Assembly: GCA_019914995.1 (NCBI GenBank) | Contig: CM034139.1 | Location: forward strand, 3,946,461-4,010,460 | Direction of reading: 5' to 3' | Length of the DNA: 64,000 nt | Origin: Acanthochlamys bracteata | Taxonomy: Eukaryota > Streptophyta > Magnoliopsida > Pandanales > Velloziaceae | Part shown: positions 1-13,259 of the stretch, in pieces | Layout: each line of letters opens with the position of its first letter | Position numbering within the stretch: the stretch's first letter is position 1 | Program-made: the position numbers and the translations under genes | Notes under the pieces: generated by a model | Databases searched by the model: none | What the model was told of the DNA's origin: nothing | Seen by the model: only the letters and a program-made list of their open reading frames with translations

Positions 1-1435
1 AAAAGTCCATTACATGTCAAAAATTTAAAGTTTAAACTAATAGATTATAAAACTCTATAATATGTTAACCTCATTCTTATCTTACTTTTATTTAATATAA
101 GACTAATCCACTCACTATTGAATCTAACAGCAATCTCGCACTCTAACCTTTGAGGTCGACAACAAGCTCAACCATGTATGCCATCGGACAGGATAAAATT
201 TTAGTATTCTTATTTAGTTCTGCATAGCTATGTTAAACGCTTTCTCTGCCCATTCTCTTCTACTTTCTGGCTTCCTCTTAGCTACTCTAACTCGTGCACT
301 ATGTTAGTGTGAACATCTATTTTTATAATCCCTTTGTAACATTTATTTGATTGTTATAGTTTTTTATGCCTCTTATATATGTATGAAAATATTCACTATC
401 ACAACTAATATTCCTTAAGCTTAATCCTTTATTTGTAGCTTTTAAGCAAAAACTTATATTAGCTAGATGTATGCAGTGTAGTCAAATTCGGATTGGATTA
501 GTCGGATCAATTCGAAAATCGATGACTCGGCTGTATTTTTGGTCCGAGTCATTCAATTATCAAGTCATTGGCGAGAGCTTCTGCAACGAGAGCTTCTTCA
601 CTGTCGCCGGGTCTGCTCGCACGCCATCTTCAGTGTCATCTCTTTTTTATGATCGGCTTTACAGTTCACGATGGGTTCTCTCTGATCTCCATTGTAATCA
701 ATGCTCCTTACTATAGCCGCTAATCAATCTCCAATCGACTGCCTAATCACAACATCGTGTTTGGTCTAACCGTCTTTCTATTGATTCTATTGGATGAGCT
801 GTAGTTTTCTATAGCAGCGAGCTCGCCGCGGCTAAAACTTCTTTCACGTGCAAGTGATGGGAGCTGATGGAATTGTACCGAGTTTTCTACATTATATGTT
901 TGAGTTGCATCTATCTATACTGCTGATCTCACCGGTACCATGTCAATTTTCACTAACGCAATATCGTTCTGGAAAGTATAATCGAAAATTCTAACAAAGG
1001 TGATTTAGTAAGTCAATTTGATGATTCGTCGGAAATTAGTGATCTGATAATTTTCTAAATTGATAACTGATTTGGGTCCAACTTTTACGGACGTACGAGT
1101 CTTCTAAAAAGAAACAAAAAGAGAAACGAAAACAATTGAGACGAAACTTGCTGGGACTTGAGCTTTGTGATTAGAAACATGAAAAAGAGAAAATATGTAC
1201 GCTTCTCTGGCCGGAGTACTAACGCTTTTAAACAGCGTACACATAAGCCTTTCTATTTTGGGCTTTAATATTAATTCAACTCCAACAACTTTGACTTATG
1301 CCCAGCAACAGCCTAGAAACATAGAAAGCCCATTACTCTATGCTGAGTTGGGCTGTACCACTTGTTTGCTTTCCAGTTTATTCAACCTTAAGAAAAGACC
1401 CAACGCTCTTCTTCAATGAACCAACCATTACTCTA
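1..1435. other. Unrecognised spacer at the left edge
   Basis: No gene could be supported here. Two open stretches (471-716 and 1195-1419, both +) are short, match no family I know, and lack splice or codon-use support. The stretch 480-960 is less AT-rich than the rest of the spacer and could be a decayed gene or retrotransposon leader, but I see no protein domain in it. The phrase CATTACTCTATG occurs twice (around 1330 and 1427), suggesting a small local duplication. Confidence 0.4.
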
Positions 1436-1655
1436 TGTTGGAATTGTTTGGCTTTGCCTTCCAAAAAAATAATTTTTTAATTTTTAATTATATATTTTTT
1501 ATAAATATTTAGAGAATTTATTTAAAAATTTAAAATTATAAAAAAATTTTAGATAATAAAATGTTTTGAACGCTTATTTTTATTTTTTTTAAAATAAAAA
1601 AATAAAACTTTATTTTAAAAAAATCTTATTTTAAAAGCACTCAAAAGCCTAACAT
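1436..1655. mobile_element. AT-rich MITE relic
   Basis: This almost pure A/T block has the internal layout shared by more than twenty blocks in the window: runs of TTTTTAATTTTTAA, then ATATTTTTTATAAATATTT, then TTATTTTTATTTTTTTTAAA. It ends in AAAAGCACTCAAAAGCC, which resembles the ends of better copies. The left end is poorly preserved, so the boundaries are approximate. Confidence 0.45.
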
Positions 1656-2418
1656 TTTGGTTCCGTTCAATTGTATTGTGTGTTCTTATTTGACCAACAA
1701 ATTACTTACAAGTACTATGTAGAATTTTGATATGTTTGACTTATACAATGCAGTATTTTTTATATATTTGGAAAGGTATTTTTCTTCAATAATTGTGTAT
1801 TTGATTTTATGGTGCAGTATGAACCATATTTTTTCGAAGTTAATTGCAGCTGGCTATTTTATCACGATTTCAAAAACTTTTAAAATTTTTATTTATATTC
1901 CTTATTTTAATAGGCTATTTCTTTTACAAATTCAAAAATTTTCGTATCTCGTTTAATACTATAAAATATTCGTTATATTAAATATAATTTAGTACTAAAA
2001 AATAATTATGTAATAATATAAAATAAGTTTTAAATTGTATATGATTAGAAATTAATAATAACATAAAAATATTTAGACACTCATATTTTTTAAATATATA
2101 TTTCTTGTCAAATTATTCTTATTTTATTTTTGATAACCTGATTTTATTTAAAAATATTATGAAAGATAAATACTTTATTTCAAAATAATTTGAATTTTTA
2201 TTTCAGAAGTTTCTAATTTTAAGCAGAAGTGAAACTATCATAGCTGGACTTAATTAAAACGCGACCTTCCCTCGTTCCGATTTAAAACCCATCTGACCGA
2301 CCTCCAAGCCTTTCCATATCATTTTTTTTTTCCATCGTTTTCTTCTCAGAAGCAAACCAAAAGAAAGACAACAATAGATCACTCGAAAAATTGAAAATTG
2401 AAGCAGCAGCAAGCGAAC
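1656..2418 (+). promoter_or_regulatory. Probable promoter and 5' leader of the GBPL3-like gene
   Basis: AT-rich spacer gives way near 2245 to a less AT-rich stretch with a pyrimidine-rich run at about 2320-2345 and an A-rich stretch just before the start codon. This is the usual composition of a plant core promoter and 5' leader. No clear TATA box was identified, so the transcription start is not placed. Confidence 0.35.
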
Positions 2419-5400
2419 ATGATGCAGATGTTAGGGTTCCGCGGCGGAGGATCGGCGGCGAAATTGGACACGACGAACCCTAGTTCAACAAGCCCTGCTA
2501 TTCCTCCGTCGCCGACTGTGGGGACATTGGGACCCGCGCGGCCATTGAGGCTTGTCTACTGTGACGAGAAGGGGAAGTTCAAGATGGACCCTGAAGCCGT
2601 TGCTGCTCTACACCTTGTTAAGGGCCCCCTTGGTGTTGTGTCTGTTTGTGGCCGTGCTCGACAGGGCAAGAGCTTTATTCTCAACCAGGTTCAATTGCTT
2701 CCTTTTATTAGTAGTTTGATTAGCTTATAAAGGCTTTGATGATTCTTCTCTGTTAGTTTTCCCTCTATTTTGCTGTATATGTATGATGGAATTGGAACAT
2801 ATCAGATTGAACTTTCTGATGTGGTCATTGTTGCCAAGTACATTACTGCAATGATAAGTTTCTAGGTTACTGTTTTTAGTATTTAGTAATCAAGTGAGGT
2901 TATTCAATAAAGATTCATACATTGGCAGATAACTCGGTGCTTAGTGGCAATTATCACCATCTTTCCCTTTCACATGAGATTTGATTGCATGTTTTTTGAA
3001 AAAGGGACCATAGATTGTATGTTAAAACCAGCAAAGTCCTCTCTACTCAGGCAAACATTTGGGCTTGGAGATAGATTTGGTCTTCTTCTGGATTAAAAGA
3101 AGTTTTACAGGGTTGTCCGGTTATGCGTCTGCCCCAACGGTTAATGCACTTTCTTCGCTGTAGCTGGACAAGCTTGTTTTGCTTACTTCTTAGACTAGAA
3201 TACTCCATGATAATTATGTATTTTATGCTTCAGAAAAATATTGCTTCCAGTTCTCCTTTTGTCTCATGGTCATGGCTCTGACCAGCTCTAAAGCTTGACC
3301 AAGGTGGTAGTTTTACTACATAATTGCAAACACTTATGATTGCATGTCTCTCATTATTGGGGTATGCGGGTCTAGAGGAGGAATTGAGGTTGGTTTTGAC
3401 AGGGTCTATGTTGCAATGAGAAAACAGGCTATTTAATGACTGTTAACTAGAGTTCATGGTTACATATGTCATTAAGTTTATAGCCTTCCTTTCTCTAATT
3501 CTCAAGTGTTTAAATTAATGGAAATGACCTTGCTAGTCATTAGTAATTTTGCATATATGTGTTTCAGCTTCTAGGTCGGAGTAGTGGATTTCAAGTAGCT
3601 TCTACTCATCGTCCATGCACAAAAGGGCTCTGGATGTGGAGTGTACCCTTAAAGCGAACTGCTATGGATGGAACTGAATACAGTCTTTTGTTATTGGATA
3701 GTGAAGGAATTGATGCATATGACCAAACGGTTAGTTTGTCATTTATTTTTCTCTTATGTTGAATGCTTTGGTTTTGCTTTCTTATTGTAGTGGAGATAGT
3801 TGAGCTCTGAGTTGAAGTAGTGAGAGCATAAGTTGCCCGTACCTTTTTCATATCCTGTTCTATAGTTGTAGTATGACTATGCTGCTTGAATATTCTGTGT
3901 TGGATCATGTACCAAAGCATGATTTTGCTTTAATGAATTATGGCCAGAATTTTGGTAATATTGCATTTTGCAATTGTATCGTGAAATCTTGATGCTGGCA
4001 TCCATCATGTACCTTCGTTTAATTATATTTATCTCTACTTGTAACAGTATGCTCTCAAAACATTTGATTTAAGTCTTACAGCCAGAAAGTAAAGAGAAGG
4101 GGAAAAAAGGGCATTGAACGATCACAAAGTTCCTGTGACACAAAGTTGGCATCTATGCAATGATGTTAAATGTTTAAGTTATATTAATGCATATCAAAGA
4201 GTTCTATATTAGAGTGAGTTTCGTAGTTTGATAAAAGGAGGGACATCTCTCTTGTTTAGTTGTTTCTTTTTTTAAAAAAAAATTGGAATTCTATATATTG
4301 TTAGTTTAAAGCAAGACAGAATGTCTATTATAGTGCTTTAATTGATGATCACATAGGTGTCCAATGGCTAACTTGCTGTCCCTTGTTTTTCTTAATAACA
4401 GGGGACCTACAGCATCCAAATATTTTCATTAGCTGTTCTCCTATCAAGCATGTTTATCTATAACCAGGTAAATATTCTTAAGTTGGATAAAATCTCTGTT
4501 GAATATGCAAGTGAGTCTATATTAATTGTCGATGACTCCTTGTGAAAGTAACTTTGACTTGGGGATTTTAGCTTTCTCTTGACCTTCTCCATGTTAATTA
4601 CTTGTTTGAAGTTCTTCTTCCTCAGATGGGTGGCATAGATGAAGCAGCTCTTGATCGGCTGTCACTGGTCACTCAAATGACCAAACATATCCGTGTCAGA
4701 GCTTCTGGTGGGAGGTCTACAGCTGCCGAACTTGGTCAATTTTCTCCATGTTTTGTCTGGCTACTAAGGGTAACTTAGCTAGGATCTAGGTTTATTGGTT
4801 TCCATTTCTGGATTTCCCTTTTGGCTTCTACCTTGACCACCTGTTTGATATAGGACTTCTACTTAGATTTAGTAGAGGATAACCGAAGAATCACTCCACG
4901 TGACTACCTTGAGTTAGCCTTAAGACCCATCCAAGGTGGAGGAAAAGATGTAGCTTCAAAAAATGAGGTTTTACTTTTTCTCTTCTGTACATTTATCTAT
5001 CTTTTTATCCAGTATGGGCGCAGTCTGTGCCCTTTTGCCTCTTAATCAGGTCAACATCTTCTTGTTGAATTGCTTCTTTCTGCAGATTAGAGAATCTATT
5101 CGTGCTCTCTTTCCTGATAGAGAATGCTTCACACTGGTTAGACCATTAAACAATGAGCACGATCTGCAGCGTCTTGATCAGATTGCTGTATGTTATCTAA
5201 AATTTCCTTTTTATGATAAAAAGTTCTCTTATATGTTAAACATGATTTCAATATATGATATCTTAATGCAGTTGGACAGGCTCCGTCCAGAGTTTAGAGC
5301 TGGCTTGGATGCTTTGACGAAGTTTGTTTTTGAGCGTACAAGGCCCAAGCAGGTTGGAGCTACAGTAATGACAGGGCCTATTCTGGCTGGTCTGACGCAG

Positions 5401-8400
5401 TCATTCTTAGATGCCATCAACAATGGTGCTGTGCCTACCATATCCTCCTCATGGCAGGTAAAACTTCTTCTTCCTTTTAGTCAAGTATACAATGGGTCCT
5501 TGTTTCGTCATTTAAACGACAGTAACTAACTAAAATAAGTTGCTGCCATCCTACAAGTTATTAGATAGTAAGATGACTTTGTACAGCCTCAGTACAAATA
5601 TGGAAATGCCTTATGAACTTCCCTTCATAGAGTGCGTGTTATGTTATCCAGCTTTATTTCTATGGATCAGCTTTCATTGCTGCATACAAAAGACAGAAGA
5701 AACAGGAACTTCCATTATTAAGTCATAATAGCAATTCTTGCAAGAAAGTACTGAAGTTGGAGATACAATTTACTGTGATTTGCATTCAAAGCTCACACTG
5801 AGATTGGAAAATACAATTAAGCAGATGCGAAATCAATATGTTCAAATAACTTGAGCTTTTTCTAATGATGGTAACCTTTTTATTAATATATAACTGTAAG
5901 AACTTGACCTGGAGATGAAAAAAAATGCAATACTTTGAATTTTGTTGGATAAAAACATATCTGGTGCTGGTTGCTTTCATCCATTGTGCACTTCCATTGG
6001 TGATCTCCCATGAACACCAAATATTATCATCTGTATGATCTGCTTCTGTCTTGGTAATGCCACGAGATTCGTGTTTACTTGCTGGTCATTTGTGTTGCAT
6101 GTCTTGCTATTCTAGGTGAATGGCCGATGCCGATTTCCATCACCCCTAGCTCCTTTTTGAAGGCTGTGGGCATGTTGTTTGACCTCTTTCTATAAATAAC
6201 ATGTAATACATTCTTGATGACACTACACGAAGTAAGATAGTGCTCTATCTTTTGTGCATGACTTCCTCCTTGGGCTAATGATTTTTTGGCGTGTTGCATT
6301 CCATTTCACTCCATTCCAAAAGCTCCATTTCATTTTATATTTTCCAATAAATTTTCTACAATCTTCTACAGAATTTATTTTAAAATTTAGTAAGTATAGA
6401 AAAATTCTACGTAGTAAGATCTTGTTATTGCTTTTTTTTTTTTTTTTTTTTTAAGATGAAAAAAGTAGAGCTCGCTTTTCAAAATAGAACAAAAATACTC
6501 TCCATTCTAGAAACGCTTCATTTCAAAAGCACTCCCAAACGCCCTTGCTTTTTGCCTGATGGTAAATGTAGCAAAGATGATACTTTTAGGATTTTTTTTC
6601 CTTGTTCTATTTTCTTTTGAAGGCTCTTTCATTTAAAATTAAAGATTGACGTCAAATTGAACATCTTTTCAGCATCTTTTGTTATTAGATGTCTCTTCTG
6701 ACAATATAAAATTTGACAGAGTGTTGAAGAAGCAGAATGTCGTAGGGCATATGATACTGCTGTTGAAGTTTATATGTCCTCTTTTGACCGAAGCCAGCCA
6801 GCAGATGAGGTATGATATATGTAACTTTACGTTTTTTTTTGTTTTTATGAAACTGAGTTGTTACAGATAGTCTACTTATACTCCAATTACTCTTTGTTTA
6901 GGCTGTCCTAAGAGAAGCATATGAGGAAGCTATGCAGAAAGCACTTGCTGCATTTAGTTCTGCTGCTGTTGGGGTTGGTTTAGCACGTGCAAATTATGAG
7001 AAAAAACTGCAAAGTTTCTTCAGGAAGACGTTTGAGGCAAGTGCACTTCGTTCTCAGTCATTTATGTTTATGACACAGCATTTAGCTCCAGTGGTGTGCC
7101 TCTAAATGATGTTTTTATGTCTTAAAAGTATTAAGTCATTTTTGTTAAAAACTACTAAGTTGAAGCTAGAAGCTGTATGTATAGTCCATTGCACGTGCTG
7201 CATGTTTTACCACCATGTAATGTGCACAGTATTCAGTAGCTGGGTAGCTGCTGGACTAAGTACTGCTTTATGTTACTGATAACTTTGTAAGAGCTTGTAC
7301 TGTTATAGCTTCCTGTGGATTTTGTTACAGGATTATAAAAGAAATGCGTTTCTAGAAGCGGACCTGCGATGTTCAAACACTATACTGAGCATGGAGAAAA
7401 AATTGCGAGCAGCTTGCCATGTTCCCGATGCCCGAGTTGAGAATGTGATTCAGGTATTGCAGTTCTCATCATGCTGTCACTCTCATGCTAATGTATTCTA
7501 ATGTAGTGTTTCCTCTTCATGAAGAAAGCTTCAGCTGGTGTTTTAGCTTTTAACAATTGAACTTTCTTCTCACAGTTCTAGTAGTCAGTCTACTTTAGTT
7601 TCAAATCCTGCCTTTCTTTGCATGAGGTTCACAAGATTTGTCAGTTTGTCTTTGAAGATCTTTTATCTGTTAAACTGAGGATGAAGAAGGTTTTTGTGGT
7701 ACTATCAAGAAGTCTTTCATGGATTTAGTAGGAAAGGACTGATGATTGTTGTAACATTCTTCCCTTCTTCTGACTAGTTTGAGAGAACCAATAACTTTCA
7801 GATTACTGCTATGGCACTTTGATAATTTATTACTTCTGCAGGAATTGGAATCTTTGGTATCTGATTATGGATCTACTTGCCATGGTCCTGGGAAATGGAA
7901 GAAGCTTGCTGGTTTCCTACAACAGTGGTGGGTCATCTTTTTAGTTGTATTGATAACTTTGTAAGCCACCTTCTGGAGAATTAGGAGATTAATATGGTAG
8001 ATAACTAGCTATTCAGAGTTATCTGAATGATAAATGAGATAAATTGCAGAGAAAATATATTATTGGGCTAATGCTACACTATTTGTATCAGAAGAACTCA
8101 TTTCAAATTGTAGAGAGCAGCTTAGAGCTGTTTCTTCAATGTGGAGTAATGTGATATCCAGTTGGCTACACCATTTTTTGATGAATGAACTTATAATTCT
8201 TGGAAATATTCAAGTCTTTGCAGCTTAGATTGTTCGAAAATGTGCATAACTTTCAGAATAGCAATTTAACCAAAATGACTTTATAGTGGTCCGTAACTTC
8301 TAATTATCATCTGAACTTGAAGCGATATCGGAGATTAGAAAGAACAAAAGTTTGCATTCGAATTTGGTTCTGATGACACATTTCTTATGAGTTATACTGT

Positions 8401-10334
8401 CATTTGCAGTTTGCAGGGTCCTGTGCTAGACCTTTTTAGGAGACAACTAGGTCACGCTGAATCAGAAAGGAGTTCTCTTGCATTGAAATACCTTGCCAAT
8501 GAGAAAAATTTAGCATTGCTCCAGAAGCAAATAGATACAAATGAGAAGCATCGAGTGGACTATATGCAGCGTTATGAAGAAGCCATACGTGACAAGGAAA
8601 GGATATCGAAAGATTATACCGATAGAATTACAAATTTGCAGAGCAAGTGCAGCACGTTAGAGGAACGTTATCTTAGTTCCTCAAAAGCTTTAGATACCAC
8701 GAGGCGTGAATCGTCTGATTGGAAAGCGAAATATGAGAACCTTATTTTAGAGAAGGAGGATGTGGAAGGGCGGTTCACAGGTCGTATTGCTACCCTAGAG
8801 GCCAAACTAAGTGCAGAAGAAAGTAAACTAGCTGCTACTCGTGAGCTGGCTGAATCTGCAAAAGAAGAGGCAATTGAATGGAAACGCAAGTACGATTTCG
8901 CTGTAGGGGAAGCTAAGACTGCTTTGCAAAAGGCCTCACTTGCTCAGGAACGAACAAATAAAATATCACAGGAAAGAGAAGATGCAATTAGAGCTGAATA
9001 CATGGAAAAACTTGAGGAAAAGGTAGGTCATTCTCTCTCAGTAATTTGTAGGGGTGCACTTGATCGTTGAGCTGTTTAAGTAATTCATTTGTTCCTGCTG
9101 TCCATGATCAGGATGAAGAGATTAAGAATCTGAGTGCAAAGGTTGAACATTTTGGTAGGCACTTGAATGCTTTGAATGTGCAATTGAAGGTATAATGTCA
9201 TCCTAAGTCATTTTACTTCCAAGGTATACTTCTTTGGAGGTATATTATTTTGTTAACTGCAATCCCTGAAACATTTGTATACAGGCTGCTGAGTCAAAGC
9301 AAAAGGTCTACGAGTCTGAAGATCAGGGCTTAAAAGATGAGATTAGGGAGCTCAATGAGCGGTTGGATTCTTTTAAAGCCAAGGCTAACTCATTTGAGAA
9401 AGAAGCAAAAATATTGGAGCAAGAGAAACAACATCTTCAGGAAAAATTCCTTGCAGAATGTAAGAAATATGATGAAGCAGATAAAAGATGCAGGGATGCT
9501 GAGAGGGATGCAAAGAAGGCAACTGAACTGGCTGATGCTGCCCGTGAAGAAGCCGCTGCTGCGCAAAGGGAGAAGAGCGAAGCACAGCGCTTGGCAGTTG
9601 AGAGATTAGCGGTGATAGAAAGAGTTGAAAGACATGTTGAGAGCTTGGAAAGGCATAGAGAAGAGCTCGCAACTGAGATTGACAGGTTGCGGCTTTCTGA
9701 GCAGGATGCTGTTTCCAAGGCATCGACATTGGAGGCAAGGGTTGAAGAGAGGGAAAGGGAAATAGAGGAGCTATTAAATACAAGCAATGAGCAGAGGTCA
9801 AACACTGTGCAAGTACTAGAGAGCCTCTTGGCAACAGAACGTGCTGCTCGAGCCGAGGCCAGTAGCAGAGCTGAGGCTTTGTCATTACAGTTACAAGCTA
9901 CTCAAGGGAAATTAGATACACTCCAACAGGAGCTGACATCTTATAGGCTTAACGAGACTGCACTTGATAGCAAACTGAAGTCTGCTCATGGGAAGCGCTC
10001 CAGGGTGGATGACTACTTTGACACAGAAACTGTCCAAGATATGGATGTTGATCAAGGTGTAACCAGGGGTAGGAAGAAGTCTAGGAGTACTACTAGTCCA
10101 CTGAAGGTTAACCAGACAGAAGATGGCGGTTCAGTCTACAGAGGTGAAGAAGATACTGGGACTCTTAGTCATGGGAATACTGAAATGCAACCAGAAGACT
10201 ACACAAAGCTTACTGTGCAGAAACTAAAACAGGAGCTGACAAAGCATGGTTTCGGCGCAGAGTTGCTACAACTGAAGAATCCTAATAAAAAGGATATAGT
10301 CGCACTCTATCAGAGGCATGTATTAGGGAAGTAG
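2419..10334 (+). CDS. GBPL3: Guanylate-binding protein-like GTPase, GBPL3 type (14 exons)
   Basis: This is a large dynamin-superfamily GTPase. Family knowledge: plant GBPL3 forms nuclear condensates in immunity. Exons: 2419-2688, 3568-3729, 4402-4467, 4626-4769, 4854-4967, 5086-5187, 5272-5457, 6720-6809, 6902-7036, 7331-7453, 7842-7927, 8410-9022, 9112-9189, 9285-10334. They join in frame to 1072 residues, close to the Arabidopsis protein. G1 is GRARQGKS (78-85), switch I is around T103-W112, G3 is DSEG (134-137), and G4 is the GBP-type RD (214-215), split by intron 4. Helical GBP_C follows to about 480, then a long charged coiled coil (about 500-930), basic clusters (KRSR, RGRKKSR) fitting nuclear localisation, and a SAP-like C-terminus (1032-1072). 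The start is the first ATG of MMQMLGF; an in-frame TTG at 2398 is not used. Intron 9 (7037-7330) has a GC donor. Intron 7 (5458-6719) holds a MITE. Confidence 0.95.
6285..6546. mobile_element. AT-rich MITE inside GBPL3 intron 7
   Basis: The block starts near TTTGGCGTGTTGCATTCC and ends AAAGCACTCCCAAACGCCC, whose reverse complement (GGGCGTTTGGGAGTG) resembles the start, so the ends form degenerate inverted repeats. The interior has the family's TATTTTCCAATAAATTTTCTA-type core and a run of about 20 T (6431-6452). It lies far from both splice sites. Confidence 0.55.
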
Positions 10335-11256
10335 CAGTTAGCTAACTGATTCTTCATGAGTTTACTTTGGAAAGTATAGTGTTGTCACTGCTTTCCATGT
10401 GAGTTTGGTCAATTTTGGCATGTTGATTTCACAGTGCATGCCTGTGGGGTGTTGCCGTAGACTTTCTATTGGCGTTTGGTTACATTTAGGCGAACTTTTG
10501 TATTTATAGTGGGTGCAACTACAATTTAGTAGATAAAACATGTGATTGCAAACGTGGTTTGTATATTTCGCGCATCTTTGATGTATATTTCATCTTTATT
10601 TTTTGTTTTTTTTTTGTTATACTGTAAAATTTTACAACATTTTGTATTGCTTGAGTTGTGCTGCTGTCTAGCTTTCTTCTTCCTTGATATATTTCACTGA
10701 AAGATGAATTGCCGCATACCAAAATAAAATAATCCTTGTTCAGGTCATGGTGTATTTGAACTGACATGTTTGATCAGTTAACTTTCAGTTTTTATTTCAA
10801 CATTCTCGCAACATACTTCTAGTTGGGGCTCTCTATTGTACCATCTTCACTTCTTAAGGCCTCTGTATACATGTTAGATAAGCTCAGTACAAATTTCTTT
10901 TTACATCAAAGGATAGAAGCCAACATGAATATATATTACATCAAGTCAAGACATGGTATACATATGAATGAAAACAAAATTCTACAAAGTGCTCATAATT
11001 CCCAGCATTAAATTTTAATGCTGGAGGTTGCACTCTTATTATGTACAAAGTAGAGAAACATCCTTATTCATGTGTATACTAAAAATCCTACAATCAACAA
11101 TCTTTTGTTAGGTCTCATATATATATTCTTCTGTATATATACTAGCTTCCGAACCCTTAATATCCCTTCAATACTCACAACTCTGGGTTCTCTTCTTCTG
11201 TTCTTCATTGATCACTTGCAAAGTAAGACAGAGATCGATAACACTAAATATAACGA
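10335..11256. other. Spacer between convergent GBPL3 and NAC genes
   Basis: This 0.9-kb stretch lies between two stop codons on opposite strands and must carry both 3' UTRs and their polyadenylation regions. AATAAA-like and T-rich stretches occur near 10570-10730. Short open frames here (for example 10519-10767 - and 10823-11011 +) are AT-rich and resemble nothing known. No other gene seen. Confidence 0.5.
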
Positions 11257-13193
11257 TCAAGGAAGAAACGACGGACCGTGCGTAGTAGTATGCACGGTGA
11301 AATTTGGTATCATCAACGACGAACTATAGTAGTCGACAATATTGCTGGTGTTTGCATCCTTCACTGCAGGGCTATTGCTGTTGTTATTCTCCACTATATG
11401 GAACCCCTTGGGTTTCATTACTTGCATAACATGATCTTTCACCATTGATGAGCTGCTGCTGCATTGTCTAGGTTGCGTTTGGTAGAACACTTTAGACACA
11501 ACGAGCTCTCCATCCTTCTCCTCTTCATCAGATCCTAAGTGGTATTGATGCATGACCCAATTGGTTTTCTCAGGTTTTCGTTGCTTGCCGTAATTTGTGT
11601 AGAGGACTAAGATCTTCTTGTATCCTTTAACCTCGCCGTTGATGAGAACTGGCCGGGTTTTTCCCGTCTTATGCCACCGAGTCTCGCCACCTTGCTCGTC
11701 AGACTGGACCTTTCTGCGTTTCCGGGTGCCTGTAGTGTATGCTTTGGACGGGCGGTGGAAGAAGTGCCTAACAAGACCATCTCTACTCACCCCTGAAGGA
11801 AGAAATTAACACGCATTATTGATAAAAAGAACTAATTATTAGCAACAAAGTGCACACTCCGTAGATTAATGCAACAAAAAATCATCTTTTAGCTGAAAAA
11901 TAAAAACAGATTATATATTTGAACTTGCATATCCAAAGAAGCTGAAAAAGATAGAAAAAATTAATATGAATTCTAAGATGATCCTAGCTAACATGAAGTC
12001 CTACTTATGGGTAGACAATGCATATATTTTATATATGCAGGAGGGAAATCTTCACTTGTTCAGACGTACTTAAATTAAACAGAAGATATAATTCATAAGC
12101 CAATGAAATGAAATGAAATGAAATATATACGAGAACGATGGATAGATTAATTGATCTATTCATCAATGCGTATATTACCTGGAAGCCTCTCAGGGTGAGT
12201 GTAACAGATTCCACCATCACCATCAATTGTCGGTATAAATTCATCTACGAGAGGGTGTAGTTTCTTCGTCTCCGGCCTTGCCTTCCCTTCCAAATGCTCG
12301 AGAAGTTCTTGATCTGTCGGGTCGAACTTCACACCGGACGGCAGCCCTGGCAAATCTTGTATACCTGCCCTCTGCTGCATTACGCATTATGTACACACAG
12401 TTTTACTTCAACCCATAATATTCATTTACCCCAAGCTAATTAAAATATAGTTAATTAGTTAACGAAGAATTCATGAACATATTGATATTTTTTGTAAGTA
12501 GCCTATTTATTAAAAACTTCTTATTAGTGAATGTATATGTATGTATGTATATATACATTTAGTTGGTGCGAGTTAACAAATATTTAATTTTGATTATATT
12601 AAATATTATTCTTTAGAATTAGATATTATTTTTTATTTAAAATTCTCTTTAATTTAGTATTATAAGATGTTTATATATATATACTTGTACGAGTATTGAA
12701 GTATTAAATAATATTGAAATTGTTTTTCATCTCTGGGTAGTTACCTTTTCTAATCAGTGACTTTCTACTTGAGCTGATTTTTATTAGGATTATACAAAGG
12801 AATGTTCATATATATACAGAAGAACCAAGATTGATTAAGTGATCCCTAACTGTTATGGTTAATGTATTAGATCTCTCCATTAAACCTTGGTTATACAAAA
12901 TAAATTAAACATTCTGAAGAACTGAATTGGTTAGTGATAAATTTGATAGACGCAAATCTGCTTAATTTGAAGATTTGGGGAAAGACCTGATGATCTTGGG
13001 CCGAAATCCGGTGACCGCATGAAGGGCAAGTCTTGATAGATGAGCTAAGATTTGATTTCTTGGTGATTATTGCTGAGGTCGTAGAAGAAGATGTAGGGTT
13101 GTTGTTGTTGCTGATGTTAGTCTCATGATGAACTGCTGCAGCTGTACTTGTCGCCGCCGTTGGATCACCGGTGTTGGAATTGCACCATGTCAT
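11257..13193 (-). CDS. NAC transcription factor, SND2/SND3/NAC073 clade (3 exons)
   Basis: A DNA-binding transcription factor. Family knowledge: Arabidopsis SND2 (NAC073) and SND3 (NAC010) act in the secondary cell wall network. Coding exons in transcript order: 13193-12987, 12374-12179 (or from 12371) and 11792-11257, giving 312 or 311 residues. The protein opens MTWCN, has a Ser/Asn-rich stretch, then a KTCPSCGH motif (54-61) typical of this clade. The NAC domain begins [20 protein letters not shown] and continues through [34 protein letters not shown] and [12 protein letters not shown], ending near [14 protein letters not shown]. The rest is a short variable C-terminal tail, the usual activation region. 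Intron 1 (12375-12986) ends in a tandem CAGCAG acceptor that may add or drop one glutamine. Intron 2 falls within a glycine codon, as is common in NAC genes. Which clade member it matches best cannot be settled by eye. Confidence 0.93.
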
Positions 13194-13257
13194 GATCTCC
13201 TTCTCCTGATGATCCCTTTCATATATATGCCTTCAAGTAGTAGGGATTGTTCTTCTT

Positions 13258-13259
<2 letters not shown>

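Noticed and set aside
2398-2418. Start of the GBPL3-like protein at an upstream TTG
   Set aside because: Plant nuclear genes rarely start at TTG, and an ATG at 2419 gives the family-like MMQMLGF start.
9385-9885. 166-codon minus-strand open frame
   Set aside because: It lies wholly inside the last GBPL3 exon, antisense to the coiled coil, whose biased Glu/Lys/Ala codons leave the opposite strand open. No recognised domain.
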